A stretch of DNA of 64,000 nucleotides from Auanema rhodensis (GCA_964057225.1 OZ059896.1:10788001-10852000), one strand, 5' to 3'; shown: positions 13,959 through 27,271, counted from the stretch's first letter. The notes: generated by a model from the sequence alone, not told the origin. Numbers and translations are program-made.

Positions 13959-14477
13959 ATGAAGTTAATCATTCTATTCGTTTCCGTCCTCGGCATCTAC
14001 TCATCACCAGGTTTTTTTTGTTTCTTACCTAATTTTCATTGACTGTTTTTAGTGACTCGTGAATCCCAGAGACAAACTTCTGTCGATCCATTCGGAAGCA
14101 CTTCCAAAACCCCACTTGATGCCAGCACCGTCGATCCTTTAGGAAGTATCACTGATTTACCAATTGATGCCAGCACCGTCGATCCATTCGGAAGTATCAC
14201 TGATTTACCAATTGATGCCAGCACCGTCGATCCATTCGGAAGCACTTCCAAAACCCCAATTGATGCCAGCACCGTCGATCCTTTAGGAAGTATCACTGAT
14301 TTACCAATTGATGCCAGCACCGTCGATCCATTCGGAAGTATCACTGATTTACCAATTGATGCCAGCACCGTCGATCCAGTCGGAAGCAACTCCAACTCAC
14401 CTAGTGTTGGAACTACCGTCGATACTTTGGGAAATGTTTCTAACGGACCTGTTGATGGTACTACGATTGCAGCATAA
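13959..14477 (+). CDS. Secreted 16-residue-repeat protein, unit 1 (158 aa)
   Basis: Two exons. Exon 1 (13959-14010) encodes the signal peptide MKLIILFVSVLGIYSSP; a 42-bp phase-1 intron (14011-14052, unusual donor GTTTTTTT) follows; exon 2 continues VTRESQRQTSVDPFG. Then come 16-residue repeats of the form xxxxxPIDASTVDPFG. The first six positions are of two kinds: A (SITDLP) and B (STSKTP). Unit 1 reads B-A-A-B-A-A, then two degenerate repeats (SNSNSPSVGTTVDTLG, NVSNGPVDGTTIAA) and stop. The mature protein is acidic, rich in Ser/Thr/Asp/Pro, without cysteine, low-complexity and probably extended; the many Ser/Thr could be O-glycosylated. I recognise no family. The frame choice rests on the signal peptide, the TATA box and the polyadenylation signal all lying on the plus strand. 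Units 7 and 8 encode the same protein. Confidence 0.85.
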
Positions 14478-14828
14478 ATCTGTTCATGACAAGTCTGTGT
14501 AAGAAAGCTTAGTTTTTCACTCAGATGTGATGATAATTGTATTTGAATTGTATATTTATAATAAAACGAAATCAATTTACTTTACGTTCATTTGTAAAAA
14601 TATTAATTACATAAAAACAATAAGGCAGCAAAGCGATGTATGAAGAAATATTTTAAAGTTCAGTAGCTAGTCTAATCATATATTCAAAGTAGTTAGTATA
14701 CAATTTATATCAAACCTGATATATAATAACACATAATAGAGGCAGGTTATATTTTTTAAAGCACCATCTTTGAGACAAAGCTTGAGCATATGTCAACGCT
14801 ATCGCACTCCCAAATACAAGAAAACTGT

Positions 14829-15202
14829 TTAAAGATGTTTGTATTTCAAAAAGAGAAGATGAAGAAGACGCATTGTGCTCTGAAAATTTATAAAATAGTG
14901 TGCAAAATGTAAAAGAAATAGACCTTGAGATCACCATTAGCGATATCTTGAACTCGACTTTTGGGTTTTGGAAGTCCAGCTTCTTCTATCAACTTGAATG
15001 CAAAACTAATGTTTTTAATCTTGTCCTCGAATGATTTAGCCTTAAGAAAAAAAATGTGGAGAGGAACAAAATATCCTTCCAGCAGTCCCATCAATAAAAC
15101 GAGAAAAACGCCATCTTGAAATTGATATTCCATGCTGCTCACTTGAACCTATTATGGCGAAGGTGATAGAAAGTGACTTAATTCAAACCTCCAGATTAAT
15201 TT
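14829..15202 (-). pseudogene. parvin 3'-end fragment, unit 1
   Basis: Contains parvin's last exon (STMRLLHLLFLKYKHL, stop at 14829) and the previous exon with QDGVFLVLLMGLLEGYFVPL and PKPKSRVQDIANGDLK, but no upstream CH-domain exons. The reading frame is intact, yet it cannot make a parvin. It is convergent with the unit 1 gene, whose stop is 351 bp away. Confidence 0.85.
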
Positions 15203-15593
15203 AATTAATTGTAACTTGTTCAGTAAGGGTATACGATTAAATGTAATTTAGTATATATAAACAAACAAACAATAGCAATATTATTTATCACAAAATAAAA
15301 AAAGTACATTGCTTAATCATTTGAATAATCAATGATGTCATAATTTAACTTTGAAAAATAGTTCAAATATAACAAGTTTATGATGATATTTGGTTCCACC
15401 TGTGAAATTCCCGAATTTGAGCAAGCTGGAAAAAGCGTTGTGTCAAAATAGTGTTAGTTTTCTGATAATTAAATACAAAAAAACAGGATTTATTCAATTT
15501 TCAATTGTATAATAAAGGATATTATATTTGAACTATGCCAAATATCTAAGTATATAAAGGGGGACATATTCCTCAATATTCAACAACTTCAAC

Positions 15594-16352
15594 ATGAAGT
15601 TAATCATTCTATTCGTTTCCGTCCTCGGCATCTACTCATCACCAGGTTTTTTTTGTTTCTTACCTAATTTTCATTGACTGTTTTTAGTGACTCGTGAATC
15701 CCAGAGACAAACTTCTGTCGATCCATTCGGAAGCACTTCCAAAACCCCACTTGATGCCAGCACCGTCGATCCTTTAGGAAGTATCACTGATTTACCAATT
15801 GATGCCAGCACCGTCGATCCATTCGGAAGTATCACTGATTTACCAATTGATGCCAGCACCGTCGATCCATTCGGAAGTATCACTGATTTACCAATTGATG
15901 CCAGCACCGTCGATCCAATCGGAAGTATCACTGATTCACCGATTGATGCCAGCACCGATGATCTTATAAGAATTATCACACCTATGACGCCTGAAGCCTT
16001 GACCGTCGATCCATTCGGAAGCAGTTCCAAAACCCCAATTGATGCCAGCACCGTCGATCCTTTAGGAAGTATCACTGATTTACCAATTGATGCCAGCACC
16101 GTCGATCCATTCGGAAGTATCACTGATTCACCGATTGATGCCAGCACCGTCGATCCTTTAGGAAGCACTTGCAAAACCCCAATTGATGCCAGCACCGTCG
16201 ATCCATTCGGAAGTATCACTGATTTACCAATTGATGCCAGCACCGTCGATCCAGTCGGAAGCAACTCCAACTCACCTAGTGTTGGAACTACCGTCGATAC
16301 TTTGGGAAATGTTTCTAACGGACCTGTTGATGGTACTACGATTGCAGCATAA
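15594..16352 (+). CDS. Secreted 16-residue-repeat protein, unit 2 (238 aa)
   Basis: Same exon layout as unit 1. Repeat order: B-A-A-A-A'(SITDSP)-X-B'(SSSKTP)-A-A'-B''-A, then the two terminal repeats. X is a diverged repeat, STDDLIRIITPMTPEALT, also found in units 6 and 9. The B'' repeat reads STCKTP and gives this copy the only cysteine seen in any mature product of the family, so this protein could form a disulphide-linked dimer. Confidence 0.85.
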
Positions 16353-16703
16353 ATCTGTTCATGACAAGTCTGTGTAAGAAAGCTTAGTTTTTCACTCAGA
16401 TGTGATGATAATTGTATTTGAATTGTATATTTATAATAAAACGAAATCAATTTACTTTACGTTCATTTGTAAAAATATTAATTACATAAAAACAATAAGG
16501 CAGCAAAGCGATGTATGAAGAAATATTTTAAAGTTCAGTAGCTAGTCTAATCATATATTCAAAGTAGTTAGTATACAATTTATATCAAACCTGATATATA
16601 ATAACACATAATAGAGGCAGGTTATATTTTTTAAAGCACCATCTTTGAGACAAAGCTTGAGCATATGTCAACGCTATCGCACTCCCAAATACAAGAAAAC
16701 TGT

Positions 16704-17077
16704 TTAAAGATGTTTGTATTTCAAAAAGAGAAGATGAAGAAGACGCATTGTGCTCTGAAAATTTATAAAATAGTGTGCAAAATGTAAAAGAAATAGACCT
16801 TGAGATCACCATTAGCGATATCTTGAACTCGACTTTTGGGTTTTGGAAGTCCAGCTTCTTCTATCAACTTGAATGCAAAACTAATGTTTTTAATCTTGTC
16901 CTCGAATGATTTAGCCTTAAGAAAAAAAATGTGGAGAGGAACAAAATATCCTTCCAGCAGTCCCATCAATAAAACGAGAAAAACGCCATCTTGAAATTGA
17001 TATTCCATGCTGCTCACTTGAACCTATTATGGCGAAGGTGATAGAAAGTGACTTAATTCAAACCTCCAGATTAATTT
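16704..17077 (-). pseudogene. parvin 3'-end fragment, unit 2
   Basis: Same two 3' exons and intron as the fragment in unit 1; no upstream parvin exons. No sequence difference from the native tail was noticed. Confidence 0.85.
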
Positions 17078-17468
17078 AATTAATTGTAACTTGTTCAGTA
17101 AGGGTATACGATTAAATGTAATTTAGTATATATAAACAAACAAACAATAGCAATATTATTTATCACAAAATAAAAAAAGTACATTGCTTAATCATTTGAA
17201 TAATCAATGATGTCATAATTTAACTTTGAAAAATAGTTCAAATATAACAAGTTTATGATGATATTTGGTTCCACCTGTGAAATTCCCGAATTTGAGCAAG
17301 CTGGAAAAAGCGTTGTGTCAAAATAGTGTTAGTTTTCTGATAATTAAATACAAAAAAACAGGATTTATTCAATTTTCAATTGTATAATAAAGGATATTAT
17401 ATTTGAACTATGCCAAATATCTAAGTATATAAAGGGGGACATATTCCTCAATATTCAACAACTTCAAC

Positions 17469-17939
17469 ATGAAGTTAATCATTCTATTCGTTTCCGTCCT
17501 CGGCATCTACTCATCACCAGGTTTTTTTTGTTTCTTACCTAATTTTCATTGACTGTTTTTAGTGACTCGTGAATCCCAGAGACAAACTTCTGTCGATCCA
17601 TTCGGAAGCACTTCCAAAACCCCACTTGATGCCAGCACCGTCGATCCAGTCGGAAGCACTTCCAAAACCCCAATTGATGCCAGCACCGTCGATTCATTCG
17701 GAAGTATCACTGATTTACCAATTGATGCCAGCACCGTCGATCCTTTAGGAAGCACTTCCAAAACCCCAATTGATGCCAGCACCGTCGATCCATTCGGAAG
17801 CACTTCCAAAACCCCAATTGATGCCAGCCCCGTCGATCCAGTCGGAAGCAACTCCAACTCACCTAGTGTTGGAACTACCGTCGATACTTTGGGAAATGTT
17901 TCTAACGGACCTGTTGATGGTACTACGATTGCAGCATAA
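17469..17939 (+). CDS. Secreted 16-residue-repeat protein, unit 3 (142 aa)
   Basis: Shortest member: B-B-A-B-B plus the two terminal repeats. It carries two substitutions that mark its lineage: VDSFG for VDPFG in the repeat before A, and DASPVDP for DASTVDP in the last regular repeat. The B-B-A-B start is shared with unit 10, which suggests these two descend from the same copy. Confidence 0.85.
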
Positions 17940-18290
17940 ATCTGTTCATGACAAGTCTGTGTAAGAAAGCTTAGTTTTTCACTCAGATGTGATGATAATT
18001 GTATTTGAATTGTATATTTATAATAAAACGAAATCAATTTACTTTACGTTCATTTGTAAAAATATTAATTACATAAAAACAATAAGGCAGCAAAGCGATG
18101 TATGAAGAAATATTTTAAAGTTCAGTAGCTAGTCTAATCATATATTCAAAGTAGTTAGTATACAATTTATATCAAACCTGATATATAATAACACATAATA
18201 GAGGCAGGTTATATTTTTTAAAGCACCATCTTTGAGACAAAGCTTGAGCATATGTCAACGCTATCGCACTCCCAAATACAAGAAAACTGT

Positions 18291-18664
18291 TTAAAGATGT
18301 TTGTATTTCAAAAAGAGAAGATGAAGAAGACGCATTGTGCTCTGAAAATTTATAAAATAGTGTGCAAAATGTAAAAGAAATAGACCTTGAGATCACCATT
18401 AGCGATATCTTGAACTCGACTTTTGGGTTTTGGAAGTCCAGCTTCTTCTATCAACTTGAATGCAAAACTAATGTTTTTAATCTTGTCCTCGAATGATTTA
18501 GCCTTAAGAAAAAAAATGTGGAGAGGAACAAAATATCCTTCCAGCAGTCCCATCAATAAAACGAGAAAAACGCCATCTTGAAATTGATATTCCATGCTGC
18601 TCACTTGAACCTATTATGGCGAAGGTGATAGAAAGTGACTTAATTCAAACCTCCAGATTAATTT
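18291..18664 (-). pseudogene. parvin 3'-end fragment, unit 3
   Basis: Orphan copy of the parvin last two exons, ending in the same stop context (18291). Confidence 0.85.
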
Positions 18665-19055
18665 AATTAATTGTAACTTGTTCAGTAAGGGTATACGATT
18701 AAATGTAATTTAGTATATATAAACAAACAAACAATAGCAATATTATTTATCACAAAATAAAAAAAGTACATTGCTTAATCATTTGAATAATCAATGATGT
18801 CATAATTTAACTTTGAAAAATAGTTCAAATATAACAAGTTTATGATGATATTTGGTTCCACCTGTGAAATTCCCGAATTTGAGCAAGCTGGAAAAAGCGT
18901 TGTGTCAAAATAGTGTTAGTTTTCTGATAATTAAATACAAAAAAACAGGATTTATTCAATTTTCAATTGTATAATAAAGGATATTATATTTGAACTATGC
19001 CAAATATCTAAGTATATAAAGGGGGACATATTCCTCAATATTCAACAACTTCAAC

Positions 19056-19670
19056 ATGAAGTTAATCATTCTATTCGTTTCCGTCCTCGGCATCTACTCA
19101 TCACCAGGTTTTTTTTGTTTCTTACCTAATTTTCATTGACTGTTTTTAGTGACTCGTGAATCCCAGAGACAAACTTCTGTCGATCCATTCGGAAGCACTT
19201 CCAAAACCCCACTTGATGCCAGCACCGTCGATCCTTTAGGAAGTATCACTGATTTACCAATTGATGCCAGCACCGTCGATCCATTCGGAAGTATCACTGA
19301 TTTACCAATTGATGCCAGCACCGTCGATCCATTCGGAAGCACTTCCAAAACCCCAATTGATGCCAGCACCGTCGATCCATTCGGAAGTATCACTGATTTA
19401 CCAATTGATGCCAGCACCGTCGATCCATTCGGAAGTATCACTGATTTACCAATTGATGCCAGCACCGTCGATCCTTTAGGAAGCACTTCCAAAACCCCAA
19501 TTGATGCCAGCACCGTCGATCCATTCGGAAGCACTTCCAAAACCCCAATTGATGCCAGCACCGTCGATCCAGTCGGAAGCAACTCCAACTCACCTAGTGT
19601 TGGAACTACCGTCGATACTTTGGGAAATGTTTCTAACGGACCTGTTGATGGTACTACGATTGCAGCATAA
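19056..19670 (+). CDS. Secreted 16-residue-repeat protein, unit 4 (190 aa)
   Basis: Repeat order B-A-A-B-A-A-B-B plus the two terminal repeats. It differs from unit 5, which has the same length, by one B-to-A exchange at position four (STSKTP against SITDLP). Confidence 0.85.
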
Positions 19671-20021
19671 ATCTGTTCATGACAAGTCTGTGTAAGAAAG
19701 CTTAGTTTTTCACTCAGATGTGATGATAATTGTATTTGAATTGTATATTTATAATAAAACGAAATCAATTTACTTTACGTTCATTTGTAAAAATATTAAT
19801 TACATAAAAACAATAAGGCAGCAAAGCGATGTATGAAGAAATATTTTAAAGTTCAGTAGCTAGTCTAATCATATATTCAAAGTAGTTAGTATACAATTTA
19901 TATCAAACCTGATATATAATAACACATAATAGAGGCAGGTTATATTTTTTAAAGCACCATCTTTGAGACAAAGCTTGAGCATATGTCAACGCTATCGCAC
20001 TCCCAAATACAAGAAAACTGT

Positions 20022-20395
20022 TTAAAGATGTTTGTATTTCAAAAAGAGAAGATGAAGAAGACGCATTGTGCTCTGAAAATTTATAAAATAGTGTGCAAAA
20101 TGTAAAAGAAATAGACCTTGAGATCACCATTAGCGATATCTTGAACTCGACTTTTGGGTTTTGGAAGTCCAGCTTCTTCTATCAACTTGAATGCAAAACT
20201 AATGTTTTTAATCTTGTCCTCGAATGATTTAGCCTTAAGAAAAAAAATGTGGAGAGGAACAAAATATCCTTCCAGCAGTCCCATCAATAAAACGAGAAAA
20301 ACGCCATCTTGAAATTGATATTCCATGCTGCTCACTTGAACCTATTATGGCGAAGGTGATAGAAAGTGACTTAATTCAAACCTCCAGATTAATTT
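20022..20395 (-). pseudogene. parvin 3'-end fragment, unit 4
   Basis: Orphan copy of the parvin last two exons. Confidence 0.85.
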
Positions 20396-20786
20396 AATTA
20401 ATTGTAACTTGTTCAGTAAGGGTATACGATTAAATGTAATTTAGTATATATAAACAAACAAACAATAGCAATATTATTTATCACAAAATAAAAAAAGTAC
20501 ATTGCTTAATCATTTGAATAATCAATGATGTCATAATTTAACTTTGAAAAATAGTTCAAATATAACAAGTTTATGATGATATTTGGTTCCACCTGTGAAA
20601 TTCCCGAATTTGAGCAAGCTGGAAAAAGCGTTGTGTCAAAATAGTGTTAGTTTTCTGATAATTAAATACAAAAAAACAGGATTTATTCAATTTTCAATTG
20701 TATAATAAAGGATATTATATTTGAACTATGCCAAATATCTAAGTATATAAAGGGGGACATATTCCTCAATATTCAACAACTTCAAC

Positions 20787-21401
20787 ATGAAGTTAATCAT
20801 TCTATTCGTTTCCGTCCTCGGCATCTACTCATCACCAGGTTTTTTTTGTTTCTTACCTAATTTTCATTGACTGTTTTTAGTGACTCGTGAATCCCAGAGA
20901 CAAACTTCTGTCGATCCATTCGGAAGCACTTCCAAAACCCCACTTGATGCCAGCACCGTCGATCCTTTAGGAAGTATCACTGATTTACCAATTGATGCCA
21001 GCACCGTCGATCCATTCGGAAGTATCACTGATTTACCAATTGATGCCAGCACCGTCGATCCATTCGGAAGTATCACTGATTTACCAATTGATGCCAGCAC
21101 CGTCGATCCATTCGGAAGTATCACTGATTTACCAATTGATGCCAGCACCGTCGATCCATTCGGAAGTATCACTGATTTACCAATTGATGCCAGCACCGTC
21201 GATCCTTTAGGAAGCACTTCCAAAACCCCAATTGATGCCAGCACCGTCGATCCATTCGGAAGCACTTCCAAAACCCCAATTGATGCCAGCACCGTCGATC
21301 CAGTCGGAAGCAACTCCAACTCACCTAGTGTTGGAACTACCGTCGATACTTTGGGAAATGTTTCTAACGGACCTGTTGATGGTACTACGATTGCAGCATA
21401 A
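20787..21401 (+). CDS. Secreted 16-residue-repeat protein, unit 5 (190 aa)
   Basis: Repeat order B-A-A-A-A-A-B-B plus the two terminal repeats. The run of five A repeats is longer than in any other copy outside unit 9. Confidence 0.85.
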
Positions 21402-21752
21402 ATCTGTTCATGACAAGTCTGTGTAAGAAAGCTTAGTTTTTCACTCAGATGTGATGATAATTGTATTTGAATTGTATATTTATAATAAAACGAAATCAAT
21501 TTACTTTACGTTCATTTGTAAAAATATTAATTACATAAAAACAATAAGGCAGCAAAGCGATGTATGAAGAAATATTTTAAAGTTCAGTAGCTAGTCTAAT
21601 CATATATTCAAAGTAGTTAGTATACAATTTATATCAAACCTGATATATAATAACACATAATAGAGGCAGGTTATATTTTTTAAAGCACCATCTTTGAGAC
21701 AAAGCTTGAGCATATGTCAACGCTATCGCACTCCCAAATACAAGAAAACTGT

Positions 21753-22126
21753 TTAAAGATGTTTGTATTTCAAAAAGAGAAGATGAAGAAGACGCATTGT
21801 GCTCTGAAAATTTATAAAATAGTGTGCAAAATGTAAAAGAAATAGACCTTGAGATCACCATTAGCGATATCTTGAACTCGACTTTTGGGTTTTGGAAGTC
21901 CAGCTTCTTCTATCAACTTGAATGCAAAACTAATGTTTTTAATCTTGTCCTCGAATGATTTAGCCTTAAGAAAAAAAATGTGGAGAGGAACAAAATATCC
22001 TTCCAGCAGTCCCATCAATAAAACGAGAAAAACGCCATCTTGAAATTGATATTCCATGCTGCTCACTTGAACCTATTATGGCGAAGGTGATAGAAAGTGA
22101 CTTAATTCAAACCTCCAGATTAATTT
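21753..22126 (-). pseudogene. parvin 3'-end fragment, unit 5
   Basis: Orphan copy of the parvin last two exons. Confidence 0.85.
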
Positions 22127-22517
22127 AATTAATTGTAACTTGTTCAGTAAGGGTATACGATTAAATGTAATTTAGTATATATAAACAAACAAACAATAGC
22201 AATATTATTTATCACAAAATAAAAAAAGTACATTGCTTAATCATTTGAATAATCAATGATGTCATAATTTAACTTTGAAAAATAGTTCAAATATAACAAG
22301 TTTATGATGATATTTGGTTCCACCTGTGAAATTCCCGAATTTGAGCAAGCTGGAAAAAGCGTTGTGTCAAAATAGTGTTAGTTTTCTGATAATTAAATAC
22401 AAAAAAACAGGATTTATTCAATTTTCAATTGTATAATAAAGGATATTATATTTGAACTATGCCAAATATCTAAGTATATAAAGGGGGACATATTCCTCAA
22501 TATTCAACAACTTCAAC

Positions 22518-23276
22518 ATGAAGTTAATCATTCTATTCGTTTCCGTCCTCGGCATCTACTCATCACCAGGTTTTTTTTGTTTCTTACCTAATTTTCATTG
22601 ACTGTTTTTAGTGACTCGTGAATCCCAGAGACAAACTTCTGTCGATCCATTCGGAAGCACTTCCAAAACCCCACTTGATGCCAGCACCGTCGATCCTTTA
22701 GGAAGTATCACTGATTTACCAATTGATGCCAGCACCGTCGATCCATTCGGAAGTATCACTGATTTACCAATTGATGCCAGCACCGTCGATCCATTCGGAA
22801 GTATCACTGATTTACCAATTGATGCCAGCACCGTCGATCCATTCGGAAGTATCACTGATTCACCGATTGATGCCAGCACCGATGATCTTATAAGAATTAT
22901 CACACCTATGACGCCTGAAGCCTTGACCGTCGATCCATTCGGAAGCAGTTCCAAAACCCCAATTGATGCCAGCACCGTCGATCCTTTAGGAAGTATCACT
23001 GATTTACCAATTGATGCCAGCACCGTCGATCCATTCGGAAGTATCACTGATTTACCAATTGATGCCAGCACCGTCGATCCATTCGGAAGTATCACTGATT
23101 TACCAATTGATGCCAGCACCGTCGATCCATTCGGAAGTATCACTGATTTACCAATTGATGCCAGCACCGTCGATCCAGTCGGAAGCAACTCCAACTCACC
23201 TAGTGTTGGAACTACCGTCGATACTTTGGGAAATGTTTCTAACGGACCTGTTGATGGTACTACGATTGCAGCATAA
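22518..23276 (+). CDS. Secreted 16-residue-repeat protein, unit 6 (238 aa)
   Basis: Repeat order B-A-A-A-A'-X-B'-A-A-A-A plus the two terminal repeats. It carries the diverged X repeat (RIITPMTPEALT). It has the same length as unit 2 but lacks the cysteine and has plain A repeats after B'. Confidence 0.85.
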
Positions 23277-23627
23277 ATCTGTTCATGACAAGTCTGTGTA
23301 AGAAAGCTTAGTTTTTCACTCAGATGTGATGATAATTGTATTTGAATTGTATATTTATAATAAAACGAAATCAATTTACTTTACGTTCATTTGTAAAAAT
23401 ATTAATTACATAAAAACAATAAGGCAGCAAAGCGATGTATGAAGAAATATTTTAAAGTTCAGTAGCTAGTCTAATCATATATTCAAAGTAGTTAGTATAC
23501 AATTTATATCAAACCTGATATATAATAACACATAATAGAGGCAGGTTATATTTTTTAAAGCACCATCTTTGAGACAAAGCTTGAGCATATGTCAACGCTA
23601 TCGCACTCCCAAATACAAGAAAACTGT

Positions 23628-24001
23628 TTAAAGATGTTTGTATTTCAAAAAGAGAAGATGAAGAAGACGCATTGTGCTCTGAAAATTTATAAAATAGTGT
23701 GCAAAATGTAAAAGAAATAGACCTTGAGATCACCATTAGCGATATCTTGAACTCGACTTTTGGGTTTTGGAAGTCCAGCTTCTTCTATCAACTTGAATGC
23801 AAAACTAATGTTTTTAATCTTGTCCTCGAATGATTTAGCCTTAAGAAAAAAAATGTGGAGAGGAACAAAATATCCTTCCAGCAGTCCCATCAATAAAACG
23901 AGAAAAACGCCATCTTGAAATTGATATTCCATGCTGCTCACTTGAACCTATTATGGCGAAGGTGATAGAAAGTGACTTAATTCAAACCTCCAGATTAATT
24001 T
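23628..24001 (-). pseudogene. parvin 3'-end fragment, unit 6
   Basis: Orphan copy of the parvin last two exons. Confidence 0.85.
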
Positions 24002-24392
24002 AATTAATTGTAACTTGTTCAGTAAGGGTATACGATTAAATGTAATTTAGTATATATAAACAAACAAACAATAGCAATATTATTTATCACAAAATAAAAA
24101 AAGTACATTGCTTAATCATTTGAATAATCAATGATGTCATAATTTAACTTTGAAAAATAGTTCAAATATAACAAGTTTATGATGATATTTGGTTCCACCT
24201 GTGAAATTCCCGAATTTGAGCAAGCTGGAAAAAGCGTTGTGTCAAAATAGTGTTAGTTTTCTGATAATTAAATACAAAAAAACAGGATTTATTCAATTTT
24301 CAATTGTATAATAAAGGATATTATATTTGAACTATGCCAAATATCTAAGTATATAAAGGGGGACATATTCCTCAATATTCAACAACTTCAAC

Positions 24393-24911
24393 ATGAAGTT
24401 AATCATTCTATTCGTTTCCGTCCTCGGCATCTACTCATCACCAGGTTTTTTTTGTTTCTTACCTAATTTTCATTGACTGTTTTTAGTGACTCGTGAATCC
24501 CAGAGACAAACTTCTGTCGATCCATTCGGAAGCACTTCCAAAACCCCACTTGATGCCAGCACCGTCGATCCTTTAGGAAGTATCACTGATTTACCAATTG
24601 ATGCCAGCACCGTCGATCCATTCGGAAGTATCACTGATTTACCAATTGATGCCAGCACCGTCGATCCATTCGGAAGCACTTCCAAAACCCCAATTGATGC
24701 CAGCACCGTCGATCCTTTAGGAAGTATCACTGATTTACCAATTGATGCCAGCACCGTCGATCCATTCGGAAGTATCACTGATTTACCAATTGATGCCAGC
24801 ACCGTCGATCCAGTCGGAAGCAACTCCAACTCACCTAGTGTTGGAACTACCGTCGATACTTTGGGAAATGTTTCTAACGGACCTGTTGATGGTACTACGA
24901 TTGCAGCATAA
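24393..24911 (+). CDS. Secreted 16-residue-repeat protein, unit 7 (158 aa)
   Basis: Repeat order B-A-A-B-A-A; the predicted protein is identical to units 1 and 8. Units 7 and 8 are adjacent and equal in length (1635 bp), as after a recent one-unit duplication. Confidence 0.85.
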
Positions 24912-25262
24912 ATCTGTTCATGACAAGTCTGTGTAAGAAAGCTTAGTTTTTCACTCAGATGTGATGATAATTGTATTTGAATTGTATATTTATAATAAAA
25001 CGAAATCAATTTACTTTACGTTCATTTGTAAAAATATTAATTACATAAAAACAATAAGGCAGCAAAGCGATGTATGAAGAAATATTTTAAAGTTCAGTAG
25101 CTAGTCTAATCATATATTCAAAGTAGTTAGTATACAATTTATATCAAACCTGATATATAATAACACATAATAGAGGCAGGTTATATTTTTTAAAGCACCA
25201 TCTTTGAGACAAAGCTTGAGCATATGTCAACGCTATCGCACTCCCAAATACAAGAAAACTGT

Positions 25263-25636
25263 TTAAAGATGTTTGTATTTCAAAAAGAGAAGATGAAGAA
25301 GACGCATTGTGCTCTGAAAATTTATAAAATAGTGTGCAAAATGTAAAAGAAATAGACCTTGAGATCACCATTAGCGATATCTTGAACTCGACTTTTGGGT
25401 TTTGGAAGTCCAGCTTCTTCTATCAACTTGAATGCAAAACTAATGTTTTTAATCTTGTCCTCGAATGATTTAGCCTTAAGAAAAAAAATGTGGAGAGGAA
25501 CAAAATATCCTTCCAGCAGTCCCATCAATAAAACGAGAAAAACGCCATCTTGAAATTGATATTCCATGCTGCTCACTTGAACCTATTATGGCGAAGGTGA
25601 TAGAAAGTGACTTAATTCAAACCTCCAGATTAATTT
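25263..25636 (-). pseudogene. parvin 3'-end fragment, unit 7
   Basis: Orphan copy of the parvin last two exons. Confidence 0.85.
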
Positions 25637-26027
25637 AATTAATTGTAACTTGTTCAGTAAGGGTATACGATTAAATGTAATTTAGTATATATAAACAAAC
25701 AAACAATAGCAATATTATTTATCACAAAATAAAAAAAGTACATTGCTTAATCATTTGAATAATCAATGATGTCATAATTTAACTTTGAAAAATAGTTCAA
25801 ATATAACAAGTTTATGATGATATTTGGTTCCACCTGTGAAATTCCCGAATTTGAGCAAGCTGGAAAAAGCGTTGTGTCAAAATAGTGTTAGTTTTCTGAT
25901 AATTAAATACAAAAAAACAGGATTTATTCAATTTTCAATTGTATAATAAAGGATATTATATTTGAACTATGCCAAATATCTAAGTATATAAAGGGGGACA
26001 TATTCCTCAATATTCAACAACTTCAAC

Positions 26028-26546
26028 ATGAAGTTAATCATTCTATTCGTTTCCGTCCTCGGCATCTACTCATCACCAGGTTTTTTTTGTTTCTTACCTA
26101 ATTTTCATTGACTGTTTTTAGTGACTCGTGAATCCCAGAGACAAACTTCTGTCGATCCATTCGGAAGCACTTCCAAAACCCCACTTGATGCCAGCACCGT
26201 CGATCCTTTAGGAAGTATCACTGATTTACCAATTGATGCCAGCACCGTCGATCCATTCGGAAGTATCACTGATTTACCAATTGATGCCAGCACCGTCGAT
26301 CCATTCGGAAGCACTTCCAAAACCCCAATTGATGCCAGCACCGTCGATCCTTTAGGAAGTATCACTGATTTACCAATTGATGCCAGCACCGTCGATCCAT
26401 TCGGAAGTATCACTGATTTACCAATTGATGCCAGCACCGTCGATCCAGTCGGAAGCAACTCCAACTCACCTAGTGTTGGAACTACCGTCGATACTTTGGG
26501 AAATGTTTCTAACGGACCTGTTGATGGTACTACGATTGCAGCATAA
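26028..26546 (+). CDS. Secreted 16-residue-repeat protein, unit 8 (158 aa)
   Basis: Repeat order B-A-A-B-A-A; predicted protein identical to units 1 and 7. Confidence 0.85.
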
Positions 26547-26897
26547 ATCTGTTCATGACAAGTCTGTGTAAGAAAGCTTAGTTTTTCACTCAGATGTGAT
26601 GATAATTGTATTTGAATTGTATATTTATAATAAAACGAAATCAATTTACTTTACGTTCATTTGTAAAAATATTAATTACATAAAAACAATAAGGCAGCAA
26701 AGCGATGTATGAAGAAATATTTTAAAGTTCAGTAGCTAGTCTAATCATATATTCAAAGTAGTTAGTATACAATTTATATCAAACCTGATATATAATAACA
26801 CATAATAGAGGCAGGTTATATTTTTTAAAGCACCATCTTTGAGACAAAGCTTGAGCATATGTCAACGCTATCGCACTCCCAAATACAAGAAAACTGT

Positions 26898-27271
26898 TTA
26901 AAGATGTTTGTATTTCAAAAAGAGAAGATGAAGAAGACGCATTGTGCTCTGAAAATTTATAAAATAGTGTGCAAAATGTAAAAGAAATAGACCTTGAGAT
27001 CACCATTAGCGATATCTTGAACTCGACTTTTGGGTTTTGGAAGTCCAGCTTCTTCTATCAACTTGAATGCAAAACTAATGTTTTTAATCTTGTCCTCGAA
27101 TGATTTAGCCTTAAGAAAAAAAATGTGGAGAGGAACAAAATATCCTTCCAGCAGTCCCATCAATAAAACGAGAAAAACGCCATCTTGAAATTGATATTCC
27201 ATGCTGCTCACTTGAACCTATTATGGCGAAGGTGATAGAAAGTGACTTAATTCAAACCTCCAGATTAATTT
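26898..27271 (-). pseudogene. parvin 3'-end fragment, unit 8
   Basis: Orphan copy of the parvin last two exons. Confidence 0.85.
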
